A stretch of 64,000 nucleotides of DNA from the NCBI GenBank assembly GCA_026122225.1, contig JANEZZ010002355.1, positions 558,001 to 622,000 on the forward strand. The letters are read 5' to 3'. The position numbers were made by a program, and so were the translations under genes. The stretch comes from Heloderma charlesbogerti. Its lineage: Eukaryota > Chordata > Lepidosauria > Squamata > Helodermatidae. Under the pieces are notes generated by a model that made no database searches, was not told the origin of the DNA, and saw nothing but the letters and a program-made list of their open reading frames with translations. The stretch's first letter is position 1. Each line of letters begins with the position of its first letter. This document shows, one piece after another, positions 52,579-64,000 of this stretch.

Positions 52579-53459
52579 TTTCCCCCTTCCTATTCACAGA
52601 AGTCAAAATGCTTCTCCTATAGCTTAATTATTGGCATTAAGAGCTTTAAGCTCAAATATGCTGTTACTTTTGGTATTTTGGGCCCTGCTCCTTTTGCCTT
52701 TGCCTCTGCCCACCACTGGAATGCAGCTCCTAAGAGCTTGTCCGAAATGGAATTCAGTCCTGGGGCAGACAGAGATTCTGTACCCCTGATTTAAAGGAAA
52801 AGTGCATCACTCAACCACATTGCAACTACCAAGATTCTTTCGGGGCTGATAGACACCCGTCATGTAGATATGCCCTCAGAGAGAAATCATGCCTTAAGTT
52901 CCATATCACATTAAAACCACCAGTGATTCCCACAGTCACAGAGGTTCTTCTTGGAAATGTCCAAGAGGGACTTGCCTGCCAGACAGACAACAAGTACAAA
53001 CATATTCTTGATTTGTAAAGGCAAATGGACACAGGCTAGAAATGCATTTGAAATGGAAGGACCAGCCAATGTACAGAGAGTTGTGTTCATGCAGTATGTG
53101 GCTGGACATATCTGTCTCCATCAGCTGGAGCTGTGGAATGATAATTGTAAAATCTGAATTGGAAAACCTGAATTGGAAAACAAAGGTTAAACCTGCTATG
53201 ACTAAGCCAATGTGGATGAGAGCAGATCAATATTGTAAATATAGGCTGTTATTCAATGTCATTGATTTATACTGTGTCCTACTCTGACGCAAGCTTAATG
53301 CCTTTAAAAAAATACTTTCAAGTGAGTGTACTTGGGACTAAAGCCTGGCAAAGGGTGGAATAGAGGTAGACCTCCCCGAACCAATCAACAGTGCTATACC
53401 ACTCTAGTTTGGGGTTGATTGGGGGTGGCTACTGGGAAGTTTGGGGGTGGCTACCAGGA
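52579..53459. other. No gene recognised
   Basis: Nothing recognised in about 880 bp. Confidence 0.4.
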
Positions 53460-53800
53460 AGAGGGTCTTTTCTGCTGTGGCACCCCAGCTGTGGAATGAG
53501 CTCCCTAGACAGGTTCGCCTGGTGCCTACATTGTACTCCTTCCAATCCCAGTGACCTTTTTATTCTCCCAGTATTTTAGCATTTTAGCTTCCTAGTCTTT
53601 TAGCTTTTGTGTTTACAATCTGCATTTTACATATCTGCATTGCTGCTAGGTTTTATTTTGGTTGTACTGTTATATGATGGTTTTAAGCTTTCATGTTTTA
53701 TATTGTGTTATGCTGCGCTTTGTAGTTTTAATTTTTGTGAACCACCCAGACAATTTTGGCTATTGAGCAGTATAGAAATAAATAAATAAATAAATAAATT
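53460..53800 (+). mobile_element. L2-type LINE 3' end
   Basis: 'agggtcttttctgctgtggc' block, long T-rich UTR, then 'gaaccacccagacaatttt', 'gagcagtatagaaataaat' and a (TAAA)n end. The best preserved L2 tail in the window. Confidence 0.75.
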
Positions 53801-54131
53801 GATAGTGCAACTTGCTGTGCATCCAACCACAAACTGATACAGCAGGGATACAGGGGTTAGCTACTCCCATATTCTACCAGCCAGGGGGCTGCCCCCACAG
53901 TTCTCCACCCCAGTGATGTATTCTGGGTAAAACAGAGGCTGAGCCCCCACCACCCAGTGAGTTTTTGCAGGCTCCTACAGAGCACCAGAAGGGTCAAAAT
54001 TACCTTGTTTGCATGCCTGCTTTCATTCGGGACAGAAAGGATCGAAACCCGGAAGTCTGAAATACAAATCCTAACAGAATTTATATTGCAATCCATATAT
54101 TTCCTCAGAAGCAAGTCTTAGGCTGCAAGAC
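53801..54131. other. No gene recognised
   Basis: Nothing recognised. Confidence 0.4.
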
Positions 54132-54134
54132 TAA

Positions 54135-54214
54135 GGGCACAATCCTACAGCTGGCTGGAGCATGCTGGGAGTTGTAGGACTTCTTTCTGTCTAAACATGC
54201 CTAGGATTGCACCC
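54135..54214. mobile_element. Palindromic Harbinger-like MITE, internally deleted
   Basis: 80 bp; GGGCACAATCCTACAG ... CCTAGGATTGCACCC with TAA on both sides (54132-54134 and 54215-54217). Lacks most of the left arm seen in 57040-57174. Confidence 0.75.
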
Positions 54215-54217
54215 TAA

Positions 54218-54297
54218 TACACACATACCTGGGAGTAAGCCCCATTGAACTCGATAGGACTTACTTATGAATAGACATGTATAGGACTGTGCTGTTA
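54218..54297. mobile_element. MITE of the 'gtaagccccattgaac' type
   Basis: 'acctgggagtaagccccatt' and 'gacatgtataggactgtgct' form a short inverted-repeat element followed by TTA. It adjoins the previous MITE. Relatives are at 9935-10006, 57911-57995 and 62365-62453. Confidence 0.5.
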
Positions 54298-55061
54298 AAG
54301 TCCCACTGATTTAAATGGGAGAAATCCAAGCATCTAGCTAATTCTTCCATTGAAAGCTATGGGACTTAAACTGTGACTGGATCATGCACATTGTGTTTAA
54401 CTAACAGTGCAATGCTATTAATGTATTTTTTAAAATTTGTACATGAAAATACAAAGTCAATCAAATAACTTTAACAAGAGAAGGAGTGGAGGAGGGAATA
54501 TATAAACCAATATAATCCTTTAAATGTCCAACTTTATTGACTTAGGGCTTAGTTATAGGACTTTTTTCTGTCTAAACATGCATAAGATTGCATCCTTATT
54601 TTGTGTTTGTTTGCTTACTTATCTATTTATTTCATACATTGTTATATCACCCTTTTAGGATTTCAGGGACAGTTATACTTTAGCTAGATCCTGCCCGATA
54701 TATTTCTGGTCTTAAGAGAGTGCCAGATACAATACATTCTTGCTATAATAGTGATGACGTTTGATTGCCAGCGATAGCTTGCTTTGGATCATTTGGTCTC
54801 CCCTGACTGAGGTTTTAAAAAGCCACTGTTGAAAGAGCAGCTATTTTAAAATGAGCTGCTCAGTTTCCTTACCGTCTGATCATTATAAGAACCAAACGTT
54901 CTTAGGAGAGGCCATTAACAATTGCCGCACTGTCCGAGAACATGTGGTATTGTGGTGACGTCAAAGCAGCGCAGCAGACAAAGATCCTGATACCAATGTT
55001 CAATTTGTGAAACTAATTGATTTAAGACAGCCTTAGGGATTTAGGATAACCACCACCATCC
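54298..55061. other. No gene; partial MITE near 54545
   Basis: 'ggacttttttctgtctaaac' to 'ataagattgcatcc' at 54558-54596 is a half copy of the 57040 MITE. A minus-strand LINE tail ('gttatatcacccttttagg') is near 54640. Confidence 0.4.
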
Positions 55062-55142
55062 CCAGTCATTGGCCATGCTGGCTGGGGAGGATGAGGGTTG
55101 TGGTCCAAACACATCTGAGAGGCACTAGGTTGGGGAAGCCTG
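55062..55142. mobile_element. Palindromic MITE, right half
   Basis: 'cagtcattggccatgctggc' to 'gaggcactaggttggggaag' matches the right half of 39121-39263. Confidence 0.6.
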
Positions 55143-56332
55143 TTTTAAGGGTTACAGCTCATCCCAACCTGAAGGCTCAAGGAAAATGACAATCCAAAAA
55201 CCATCAGAATCTCAACGAGAGGCGGACCGAGGGGTGGGGGGATCAGTCAAGGAAAATGTTATCTCAACAAGGACAAAAGCCAACCTGTTCTGAAACAAGA
55301 CGAACCTCACCAATAAGCGTGTTAAGGAGGCCTGCCTTAGGTTGCCAATTCTGAGGTACTTTTAAAGGGCAGAAAGTGGGGGCAGACCCTGGGCTGGAAA
55401 GGCCACAAGATTCAGCATATCCTGATTTCTCCTCAGCCTCCCCACACACTGGTGCACCCCCTTTTTCATCTCACTGACCTTGGAAGAGCAGCTGCCACAC
55501 AGTTGCTGTGGTGGCTGGAAGGGGGAGGGGGTGACAGTCTGAATGGGGATTTTCACCTCCGGGGTTGTAGGTCTGTCTAGAGCCTCAGAAGTGAAGTATT
55601 CTATGCCCCCTCAGACAATGTCTAGGGAGCTAGGATTGCACCCTAAGTGTATTTTCACATTTTTACCTGCCACGAACCAAAATGTCTCAGGGCCATACCT
55701 TTCAGAACGATACAAATGCTTAGATGATGGAAGTGGTAGGAGTTGGACACTTATCTAAGCTGCGAAGGGGAACTCACATGGGCCATTATGAAAACCCATT
55801 TTTCTCCTCAAGCCTTTTACCACCACCGCCCACATGGCTGCCATGTCGCTTCCTCCCACACTCTCTTACCTTGTAACCACTGTCAGAGGAGTTTGAGTGT
55901 GCACACAAAAGGCTTTGATCCCACATGCATCTATATCAAATAACTTCAAATTGTTCTCAGCGAATTGCTGACATTAAGCCAAACTGACGGCAGGCTTTGT
56001 ACTTCCAAAGTAGATTGCCACTGTGTAAAGGTGTCAGAAGTTCTTTGTTACACCCAATAATGCATTTCACATTCAGTGTTTACACCGCACTGGCTCCAGC
56101 ACATCCATTTCTACTTCTCAATAGGCAATAATACTTCCCATCTATTTATTCTATATATACACACTTATTTCTAATGTGCTCTCTCTGGTGCAGGCATTGT
56201 ATTCATCCTGTCCCTGGTGTGAGACAAGGGTTGGGACTTTCACTCTGCTCCCACTGCACATGGACAAGGATCTGGTAAACATCTTGGAAATAAAATATGT
56301 TGTTTTGTACATATAGAAATGTGGTTGAGTGC
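55143..56332. other. No gene recognised (about 1.2 kb)
   Basis: Nothing recognised. Short frames at 55264-55943 lack motifs. Confidence 0.4.
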
Positions 56333-56935
56333 AAGGTGGCCACTTACACATCATCAAAAAAGAGGGAACGTGTTACAAAAAGAGAGAGGACAAAACAGGA
56401 CATAGATTTACATAATTTAGCATCTCCTATGGATATGTATAAATGCCTCATTAGAAATAACTACTGTAATTTAAATAGAAATACAATCCATCTCACCATA
56501 GTGAGGAAGACTGAACAGGTGACTTGTGGATGAGCTACTGTGGATGAACTACTTCAAGGAGAGCCAGTGTGGTGTAGTGGCTAGAGTGTTGGACTGGGAG
56601 TCAGGAGATCTGGGTTCTAGTCCCCACTCAGCCATGGAAGCTCACTGGGTGACTTTGGGCCAGTCACAGACTCTCAGCCCAACCCACCTCACAGGGTTGT
56701 TGTGAGGACAAAATGGAGAGGAGGAGGATTATGTACACCACCTTGGGCTCCTTAAATGAGGAAAAAAGGCGGGATATAAATGTAATAAATAAATAAATAA
56801 ATAAATAAGGCCCCTGCACTCTCTTCCTGTGGTTCTTTATAGTTATTGCAAACAGCCCTTTAGGTAGATCATGCCTTCAAACAGAGGACTGTCCTCTGAC
56901 AGCTCTTCAAATCAAGTAGGACACATGGCCACCTT
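56333..56935. mobile_element. TAGGGTGGCC-type hAT-like element, interrupted by a SINE
   Basis: Left 'caaggtggccacttacac', right 'acacatggccacctta'. The interior aligns with 37188-37568 ('ctcattagaaataactactg'). The SINE at 56562-56812 lies inside. Decayed termini, no clear TSD. Confidence 0.6.
56562..56812 (+). mobile_element. tRNA-derived SINE
   Basis: Head 'gccagtgtggtgtagtggct' (A-box region), B box GGTTCTAGTCCCC, body 'gggccagtcacagactctca' and 3' end 'gcgggatataaatgtaataa' with (TAAA)n. The most intact copy of this SINE here; the minus-strand copy is at 4415-4640. Confidence 0.85.
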
Positions 56936-57039
56936 AACAACCCAACTCATATATAAGCTTAATAATACTCCTTTGTTATGGCCACCTTAGTTTCATGAAA
57001 AGCACTAAAAGCATGAATTGGATGTGATTAAGACATTTA

Positions 57040-57174
57040 GGGTGCAATCCTATGCATGTTTAGATGGGAAAAAAAGTCCTACAACTCCCAGCATGCCCCA
57101 GCCAGCCGTGCTAGCTGGGGCATGCTGGGAGTTGTAGGACTTTTTTCCATTTAAACATGCATAGGCTTGCCCCC
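57040..57174. mobile_element. Palindromic Harbinger-like MITE
   Basis: 135 bp, nearly one perfect hairpin. GGGTGCAATCCTATGCATG and CATGCATAGGCTTGCCCCC, with 'tcctacaactcccagcatgc' against 'gcatgctgggagttgtagga' and the loop near 57107. TTA on both sides (57037-57039 and 57175-57177). Confidence 0.85.
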
Positions 57175-57177
57175 TTA

Positions 57178-57910
57178 GAATATCAGATATTAAAATGTGA
57201 TAATGAATGTGATTTTCAATGTATTTACAGCAGTTCTTACATCCTCAGGAAAACTCCATGATGATTGTTACACTGGTTGAGTACATTCACACATATGACA
57301 TGTAATCTGAACGGTTGAGTTCTGTACAGAATTTGGTTCATGACAAGGATGTTGGGTTCCATGGCCATATAATGGTCATTAATTCATCTAAGGCCATATA
57401 TGGAACTTAGTGGACATATGCTGGTTCATTTTACTTTCACATGACAGCAACCTTACTTGGGCCTTTACTTAAAAAAGCTGTTTGGGGATTATTTGATAAA
57501 AGTTTTGATATACATTTATTAAACATGCATTTTGATTCTTATAGTGTGTGTCTGCAGAAACACACATATACACAAGATTTTTCTTGGTGGATTTGTTATC
57601 CCTAATAAAAAAAGCCTTTTGATCTATAAGTATACTTTACAGGAGGTGATTAGCACTTATCTTTGTACATGAGTTCTATTGATATCAATGTAATTTAGGC
57701 ATACCTTACATTCTCGGCTTCTGCCCAGTACATCTTATGCAGCCTAGAGCTTTCCACTGCTCTGCCACTGTGTAAATGAATACCAGGATCTCCACATTTT
57801 GTCAAGTATCCACTATATTTATTCTGTCTGAAAATATGCCACTTAAAAATGCAAGTTGTTTATCTGTTAGGGCCAAGTATTTTGGGTGAGCGCCTTAAAA
57901 TTGTATCATA
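57178..57910. other. No gene recognised
   Basis: AT-rich, nothing recognised. Confidence 0.4.
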
Positions 57911-57995
57911 CAGTGCAATCCTATGCATGTCCACTCAGTAGTAAGCCCTACTGAGTTCAATAGGTTTTACTCCCAGGTAAATGTGTATAGATTAC
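57911..57995. mobile_element. MITE of the 'gtaagccctactgag' type
   Basis: 'cagtgcaatcctatgcatgt', 'ctgagttcaataggttttac' and 'ggtaaatgtgtatagattac'. An inverted-repeat element related to 54218-54297. Confidence 0.55.
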
Positions 57996-58004
57996 AGCAG
58001 GAAT

Positions 58005-58118
58005 TGACAATTTCTGGCCCTTCAGATGTTTTGGCCTACAAATCCCACCACCTTTTACCATTGGCTATTCTGGCTATGGCTGATGGGAGTCATAGGCCAA
58101 AACATCTGGAGTGGGGGC
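58005..58118. mobile_element. Palindromic MITE
   Basis: 'ccttcagatgttttggccta' against 'taggccaaaacatctggag' around 58063. Same family as 39121-39263. Confidence 0.7.
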
Positions 58119-59636
58119 ACAAGCTGTCCACCCACGAATTACAGCTGGAGAAAGTTTGAAGAAATTTATGGCAGGGGAAAGCCTTTTCATATTGGTTAGG
58201 CAAAATATTCTATTGTGAAGGCAGAACAGAAAATTCAATTAAATCTGGACAGCAGTCCCCAGCAAGCTTCCAAGCACCCTTTATGCCTCTGTATGAATGT
58301 ATTCTCTATATCAGTGTATTCCTGTGAACTTTGGTTGTGGCCTATCACTGGGAGATCCTGCCAGCATTTTTCCATTTTAGCAGCCAAATAAACAGTACGG
58401 TTCTTCATAGCAACCACAAGACTAAGATGTTATTTAACATGTGCCTCAGTAGCAGCTGTCCAGAGTATGACTAAAATGATCTGTTCTCGTTACAAGTGTT
58501 TTTTGAAGAGGGGAGGGCGGGCAGGCAGCTATTTCACATAATCTGTGCAGTGTACTGCAGTTGTGTGGAATGTACTCCAGACCAGGGTCTTTACTCTAGC
58601 AATGGAAAATAATTGAAAAATTAAGTTCAGTAGGAAAAACAGTGGGCAGGTTCACATATCACTCTAAGCCACCCTGAGAATAAACCGCTATGGGTTGGTT
58701 GGTTGCTCACTAACCCGACAGACAATTGGGTGCCCTGTGGCTTTCCATGGCTTGTTTCCCCCTCAGTCATCCTGCTGGCTCCTGGCATGAATTCCAGGCA
58801 CCTTTGCAGCAGAACTCCATGTTCCCCATTTCCTACATCACCACCCTTTCTGCAGTTGGTCTGCTTGAGGTGCCAACTACCAAGGGAAACTCCCCCCACC
58901 CTGCATCAGATCACCAAATGGAATTATTTTCTGAGCCCTTAGGAAAGCAGTAATGTGTTCGCAAGCTAAAAAAAAATAAATAATGGCGTCTTGCGCTTTT
59001 GCACAGGAGTGCCTGTCCACTATTTAGCCAATATTGCCCTCTTGTCAATGTCTCCGTCAATTACATCCTCCATTGTGGTGCTTCCCTTACTAGTGAACAC
59101 CTTTTTTTAAAAAGGCTGCTTCACATTCTACTGAAATAAATCTCCTTTTCTTATGCAGCTGCCAGCTCCTCCCCGCCCCCGCCCCATGCTTGTTCCTTCC
59201 CTCCGCTGATCTCCATTGCTAGCTGTCACCTATACATATGGGTTACAGATCAGTGAGCAGGATTGCTAAACATGCAAATCTCATGGGCCATGGCAGAGCA
59301 GTAAAATGATGGGAGAATTTATGTCACTTTCCTAGCAGTAGGCATTCATTTCTGTGCACTTGCACAGGACTGAGAAGAACATAATTGTGAACGTGTTTGG
59401 GACACCCTCTGATGTGCTTTCTTCTTGATTTTTAGGTGTACGGGGTGGAGGACACTCAGAAGGGATGAGGGAAGATGGTAGTGGCACTAGGGAAATTCTG
59501 AGGAGTGGAAGGGGGGTGCCATTCTTGCTCTAGCCGTTCTTGACAGGCAAGGCACCATGGGTATGACCTCCCCAGTATATTGTAGCTTAATGCTCTTACT
59601 CTTAGCCAGAAACTAAGCCTTAGGAGAAGCATTTAA
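58119..59636. other. No gene recognised (about 1.5 kb)
   Basis: Nothing recognised. The 90-codon minus-strand frame at 58627-58899 has no motif. Confidence 0.4.
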
Positions 59637-60500
59637 ATTAGTGCTGTGCCAAACATTTCTTCCACATTTTTTTCAACCATTCTAATTCAGTCTGATAGAA
59701 ATAAATTGGTTTCAAAAAGAAATGCAAAGGAGAGTAAAATTTTGGAGAAATTCTCCTGGGTTGTGTTCAGGTTCTTGTGTTTACCTTACTTATGGGGTGG
59801 CTGAGCAGTCTGTGTGAATGTCCTGTCTTTCATTGTGCAATCATATCTCTGGCAGCCTGTAGCCTTCTTGGCTTCCCACACTTCTGTTAAAGCCCAGGGA
59901 AAGACGTATTGAGATAATTCCTCCCATAGGGCTTTTTCAGAGCAATAAGTGCAGGCAGCCTGGGAGGCTGCAGGGCAATGGACAAAGGTGTAATAGAAAG
60001 AGGAAAAAAACTTAACACCTTTGGCCACCTCACAGTGATTAGGTAAGCTCAAAAACACTGCCCAAAGGAATTCAAAATAAATTATAAAACACCTTGAGGT
60101 TGAGGCAGAAAAATAGAAGGTTCTTTCATTGAGGGAGGGGGAGAAAACTTTAAGGAAAGTGAAGGATATATTTTCATGCAGTACTAGCTGCACCTCTTCC
60201 CTGGAGCCGAACACAGCACTGCCTCCCTCACACCTGCATTGCGGAGGATGCAAAATGGGGGCTAGGCTGCCAGCGTAGCTGATGCTGTTGCCACTTGCAG
60301 TGGCAGTGCAAAACACAAAACAAAAACCCTTAGGAAAAAAGAAAGAAGCTATGCTACAACCCCTGCCAATGGGAGCCCTACTGATGGGAAATCCTTGGAG
60401 AATTCCTCCTCCCCCTGAAGAAATTCAGGAAAATTGTCGTCCCCCCCCCGCCCACTTCTCTGCCCACAAATAGGGTGGAGAATTCTGAGAGGTCATTTGC
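59637..60500. repeat. Unclassified dispersed repeat, longer copy
   Basis: Aligns with 43346-43662 in its first third and continues with 'gagaattcctcctccccctg' and 'gtggagaattctgagagg' near the right end. The 176-codon minus-strand frame (59786-60316) lies wholly within this repeat. I recognise no domain in it, and the other copy does not preserve a matching frame. Confidence 0.5.
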
Positions 60501-60775
60501 TCTAATTTCAACATTTTAGAATGGGGAAAAGGCACAAAAGCTGGGAAGCCATCAAGCAATTAGTGATCAGGAAAAGGCAGTGGTGGAGGAAGTGGGCATG
60601 ACCATCTGGTGAACTTCAGATGGCTGGATTAGGACCTCAGGAGGGCCAAATTTGGCCCCTGGAACTGACAGTCCCAGACCTTGGAATATACAGTAGTAAA
60701 CCTATATTACAGAAATATAATTACATAAGTGTAGCTGGTTGTTAGGCATTACATTCTACACACACGCGCACACAC
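60501..60775. other. No feature recognised
   Basis: Short spacer without a recognised repeat. Confidence 0.4.
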
Positions 60776-60797
60776 AGAGAGAGAGAGAGAGAGAGAG

Positions 60798-60831
<34 letters not shown>
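60776..60831. repeat. (AG)n microsatellite
   Basis: About 28 dinucleotide units with a single ATTGAG interruption. Confidence 0.95.
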
Positions 60832-60833
<2 letters not shown>

Positions 60834-60954
60834 TTTCCTGCTAAATGTTCTGTATCACACTTTGTGGGATGCTGTAATATTTTTCCTTATTACAAGCCTT
60901 CTCTGATGAGTAAACATTGTCTGTTGCTACCACAGGCATAGTTGTCCTAACCTC

Positions 60955-61290
60955 ATTTTATTTATTTATATTGATTTCATTTATTGATTCAGTTTATGAG
61001 TCATCCTATAGCTGAAGCTCTCAGGACAACATACATAATAAAAGCAAATAAATAAAACCAGTGATAAAAAATTATAATAAAACATGCTGAAATAATTGTT
61101 TTAAAAGCAGCAATAATAGTCTGGAATAATTTAAAAGAGATAAATGATCAAGCCCCCAAACCAATGAGAAAGCTCATTTTAAAGCACAATATTAAACATA
61201 TCATTAAAACATATGGCACGCAGGAGTTAAACGTTCTTTTTAAGGGATTTAAAAGGCCTTCTTTTAAAAGGACATTATCAGCTGCAGGCA
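60955..61290 (-). mobile_element. L2-like LINE 3' region, decayed
   Basis: Minus-strand AT-rich tail ('ttatttatttatattg'), a 'cctatagctgaagctctcag' segment resembling the L2 tail motif, and A-rich UTR sequence. A short GATA run follows at 61313-61330. Confidence 0.4.
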
Positions 61291-61330
61291 GCTCTGCCAC
61301 AGAAAAATGAAGATATAGATAGATAGATAG

Positions 61331-62364
61331 AGATAGAGATATAATAAAGAAATATATAACAGGTTCCAAGGTTCCAGCCTTGAGGCGAACTCATATAAAA
61401 ATATATAATTAACTACTCAGTTGACTCTCATAGCCCTGAAGTACTTAGCAACCAGAGTGCGTCATTTCAGTTACCTCTGACCGATCATCACACACTTTAA
61501 CAGCATCAAAGTCAATGGATTATGACTATGAGAAGAAAATGTATGTATTTCTGAATTCTTTCTCTATTTCTGTTTTTAAAAATAGAGTGGAGGATTGAGC
61601 GCAGCTTGATCATGGTTCCCCCCCCCCCAGCCATTTCCTTTGCAATTAATAGTAAAAAAGAAACATGACATTTTCTATGGCCATACTTGATTTACACATT
61701 TAATTATACATTCTAAGCTGTTTCCTGTGCCAGCATGTGCTTGCACAAGCCATTCCTTTTCCTTTCTGATTTGCTTATACTACAGCAGGCCATGCTACAA
61801 TTCCAATTAACACTTTTCTCCTCAAAAAGCCTATTTAACACATGAATAGGTGACTCTAATGAAAAGTCTGCCATATGCTGATGAAGTTTTAAATTATGCT
61901 AGATAGGTAGTTTTGGAGAAGTGCAATTTAACTACTTCATATATACCTACAACATTTTGTTAGGCATGTATCTTAATTCCACTGGGGCAAAATTACCACT
62001 GTTCTTCTGTTCCACGCAAAACCTTTTCTTTTAAGAGATAAAACATGGTTGGAAATTAATTATCTATAATGGAAATGTTAACATGGGGAAAAATATGATT
62101 GTAATTCCTGTACTACTGTGATTGAAGAAAGGAACTAATTATATTGCTCTAGCCAATCCATGAAAAAAAAATAGTTATGATAGAAATTTCATCAGAATTT
62201 GCCCTATGGAGAATGTTAGGTTTTGGGTCACTTAAAAAAACAACACAAAAATTAAAGTATGCTTACATAGGAGAACAATTGCTCCAGATTTCTTTATTAA
62301 TAATTCTAATATTCATTAGTTAAGCTTATATGCAGGCAAAAGTACATATAAAATGAGGCACTAA
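61331..62364. other. No gene recognised (about 1 kb)
   Basis: AT-rich, nothing recognised apart from a C run at 61620-61629. Confidence 0.4.
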
Positions 62365-62453
62365 GGCAGCAATTCTATATCCACTATTCTGGGAGTAAAC
62401 CGCATTGAACTCAGTGGAACATATTTCTTTGTAACCATGTATAGGATTGCATT
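62365..62453. mobile_element. MITE of the 'gggagtaaaccgcattg' type
   Basis: 'ggcagcaattctatatcc', 'gggagtaaaccgcattgaac' and 'accatgtataggattgcatt', preceded by TAA. Relative of 54218-54297. Confidence 0.55.
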
Positions 62454-62522
62454 GACAGGGTCATTTTTATAAGTGACAGAGCAAACTAGTACCCACCATC
62501 CTAATCTTAAAACATATTTGGT

Positions 62523-62842
62523 ATAGGGTGGCCATGTGTCCTCTTTTACAGAGGACAGTCCTCTATTTGACAGGCTGTCCAGTCCAAGTCCAGTTTAAAA
62601 CGGAGAACTGTCAGAATACCTGAATAGCAGGTTGAGCAAGGCACACGGGTCACCTGGTCACAGTCTTCCACACTATGATGAGATCACTGTATTTCTATTT
62701 AAATTATAATAATTATCTGTAAATCTGCATCTGCACATATAAATCAGAATATGCAAATTTTATGCAAATCAGTGCCCTCTTTTGTCCCCCTTTTTTGATG
62801 ATGCAACTCCTCTTTTTTGATGATTCACAAGTGGCCACCCTA
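62523..62842. mobile_element. TAGGGTGGCC-type hAT-like element, complete
   Basis: 320 bp; (A)TAGGGTGGCCATGTGTCC ... ACAAGTGGCCACCCTA with a perfect 8-bp duplication TATTTGGT (62515-62522 and 62843-62850). One extra A on the left blurs the exact start. Inside, GAGGACAGTCCTC is a short palindrome. Non-coding. Confidence 0.85.
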
Positions 62843-62850
62843 TATTTGGT

Positions 62851-63152
62851 TGGGATTATGTTCGCAGCATGTGCTTCAATGAAAGGATAGTTATATTGAT
62901 TCTAAGATCTCTTAGGCCTGGTCTACATGTATCACCAGCTACATGGAAGCTACTTTAAACAGGTTCTGCAGCTGCTCTATATGGCCACTACGAAATGTAG
63001 AGCTCACCATGATAACACTGCCAGTGGCCACCAAGAATAGAGTTGCTTCGTTCCAGCCAAGCTACCAAGAATACTGTTAAGATGGTGACATGGAGACTCT
63101 CCTTTCAAAAGAGGCAATTCATGCAGCGTGATTGCAGAGATGTGAGATAATG
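62851..63152. other. No feature recognised
   Basis: Nothing recognised in about 300 bp. Confidence 0.4.
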
Positions 63153-63180
63153 TATTATTATTATTATTATTATTATTATT
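63153..63180. repeat. (ATT)n microsatellite
   Basis: About nine trinucleotide units. Confidence 0.93.
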
Positions 63181-63367
63181 CCAGGGGCTTTTCAAAAGGA
63201 TCTAGCAACATGAAGTTGTAGCAGCAGATTATTTTGAGGGGAAAGGATAAGTTCAAGTTCCTGCTTAAAAGAGTAAATCTTCTGGTATCTTGTTTCTAAA
63301 AAAGTTTAATTGGGAGAAAAAAAAATTTGCGGACTGTCCAGAGAGCTTTGACTTTTGGGAGGTATAT

Positions 63368-63431
<64 letters not shown>
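63368..63431. repeat. (GATA)n array at an L2 tail
   Basis: About 16 uninterrupted units following 'actgtccagagagctttgac', an L2 3' tail. A (GT)n run follows at 63438-63453. Confidence 0.95.
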
Positions 63432-63585
63432 CAGAGGGGTGTGTGTGTGTGTGATTTTGATGAACCTGGCTTCTGTGCTCATGGCTTCACCACAACCTAG
63501 AGGAACTTAGTTAATTGTGCCCATGATCTATTCAAATCAGTGTAATTACAGCACTCTGTTAAGTCCATAAACTACATTGATTTTG

Positions 63586-63770
63586 GTGGAACATAGGAAA
63601 CTACCTTATATTTAAAAAGATCATTGGCCCATCTAGCTGAGTATTGTCTCAGTGGTTCTCAGGGCTCCAGAAAGGCGTCTTCCCCCATCCTAACTGGAAA
63701 TGCCCAGGATTGAAGTGGGGACATTTGCATGGTACATATGGACTCTACTAGTGAGCTACAGGCCTTCCCA
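63586..63770 (-). mobile_element. tRNA-derived SINE
   Basis: Minus-strand copy of the 10656 SINE: 'cataggaaactaccttata' (3' end) through 'ctagtgagctacaggcc' (tRNA-like head). Confidence 0.75.
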
Positions 63771-63828
63771 CCCAGTTCTATTATGGTGGGACATAGTAAC
63801 GGTGTAAGCCTGTAATCCTATATCCACT

Positions 63829-64000
63829 TGTTGTTGTTGTTCAGTCGTTAGGTCGTGTCCGACTCTTCGTGACCCCATGGACCATAGCACGCCAGGCCTT
63901 CCTGTCCTCCGCTCTCTCCTGGAGAGTGCTCAAGTTCATATTCATTGCATCGGTGATGCTATCTAGCCATCTCATCCTCTGCTGTCCCCTTCTCCTTTTG
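63829..64000 (-). mobile_element. RTE-BovB, 3' end, continues past the window
   Basis: Begins with the (TTG)n complement of the AAC tail and matches the reverse complement of 23055-23230 with few differences. Its full length cannot be judged. Confidence 0.92.

Noticed and set aside
59786..60316. 176-codon minus-strand gene
   Set aside because: It lies inside a dispersed repeat, shows no recognisable domain, and the homologous copy at 43346 does not keep the frame.

Overview
This window looks like intergenic or intronic DNA from a squamate reptile (lizard or snake). The evidence is the repeat content: RTE-BovB, CR1 and L2 LINEs, tRNA-derived SINEs, solo LTRs, many short non-autonomous DNA transposons, and long GATA arrays. 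I found no host protein-coding exon, no true tRNA or rRNA gene, and nothing bacterial. Nearly every long open frame lies in a mobile element or is a chance frame in a repeat.

Layout. Positions 1-4640 hold LINE tails, a CR1 3' end, microsatellites and a SINE. Positions 4641-8362 are one L2 LINE split by two TAGGGATG-type elements (one inside the other), a BovB fragment, and a Harbinger-like element that carries a solo LTR. Positions 8363-19806 alternate single-copy DNA with four further TAGGGATG elements, three solo LTRs, SINEs and a CR1 fragment nested in a SINE. Positions 20004-23230 are a BovB of about 3.2 kb with an 11-bp target-site duplication (TSD) and one in-frame TGA in an otherwise open endonuclease/reverse-transcriptase frame. 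Positions 23245-32620 contain CR1, a 54-bp tandem array grown from a CR1 tail, a decayed L2, and hairpin-rich elements. Positions 32640-48500 are longer single-copy stretches with scattered insertions and an L2 with a 233-residue reverse-transcriptase frame on the minus strand. Positions 48500-64000 are the quietest part, ending in a minus-strand BovB that runs out of the window.

How the parts relate. Autonomous-type LINEs (BovB, L2, CR1) are present only as dead or near-dead copies. The DNA elements encode no transposase here and must have been moved in trans. TSDs and nesting give relative ages: L2 and the Harbinger-like elements are usually the hosts, while LTRs, TAGGGATG elements and BovB are usually the guests.

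The most unusual signals are: (1) a 315-nt reading frame kept inside three separate solo LTRs of one family, running from the second LTR base to a shared TAG and coding an acidic Ser/Glu stretch followed by an Arg-rich stretch; (2) TAGGGATG elements whose interiors are series of inverted repeats arranged as a larger palindrome; and (3) an insertion history that can be read directly from TSDs. Family names (hAT-like, Harbinger-like) rest on TSD length and terminal sequence only. No database search was possible.
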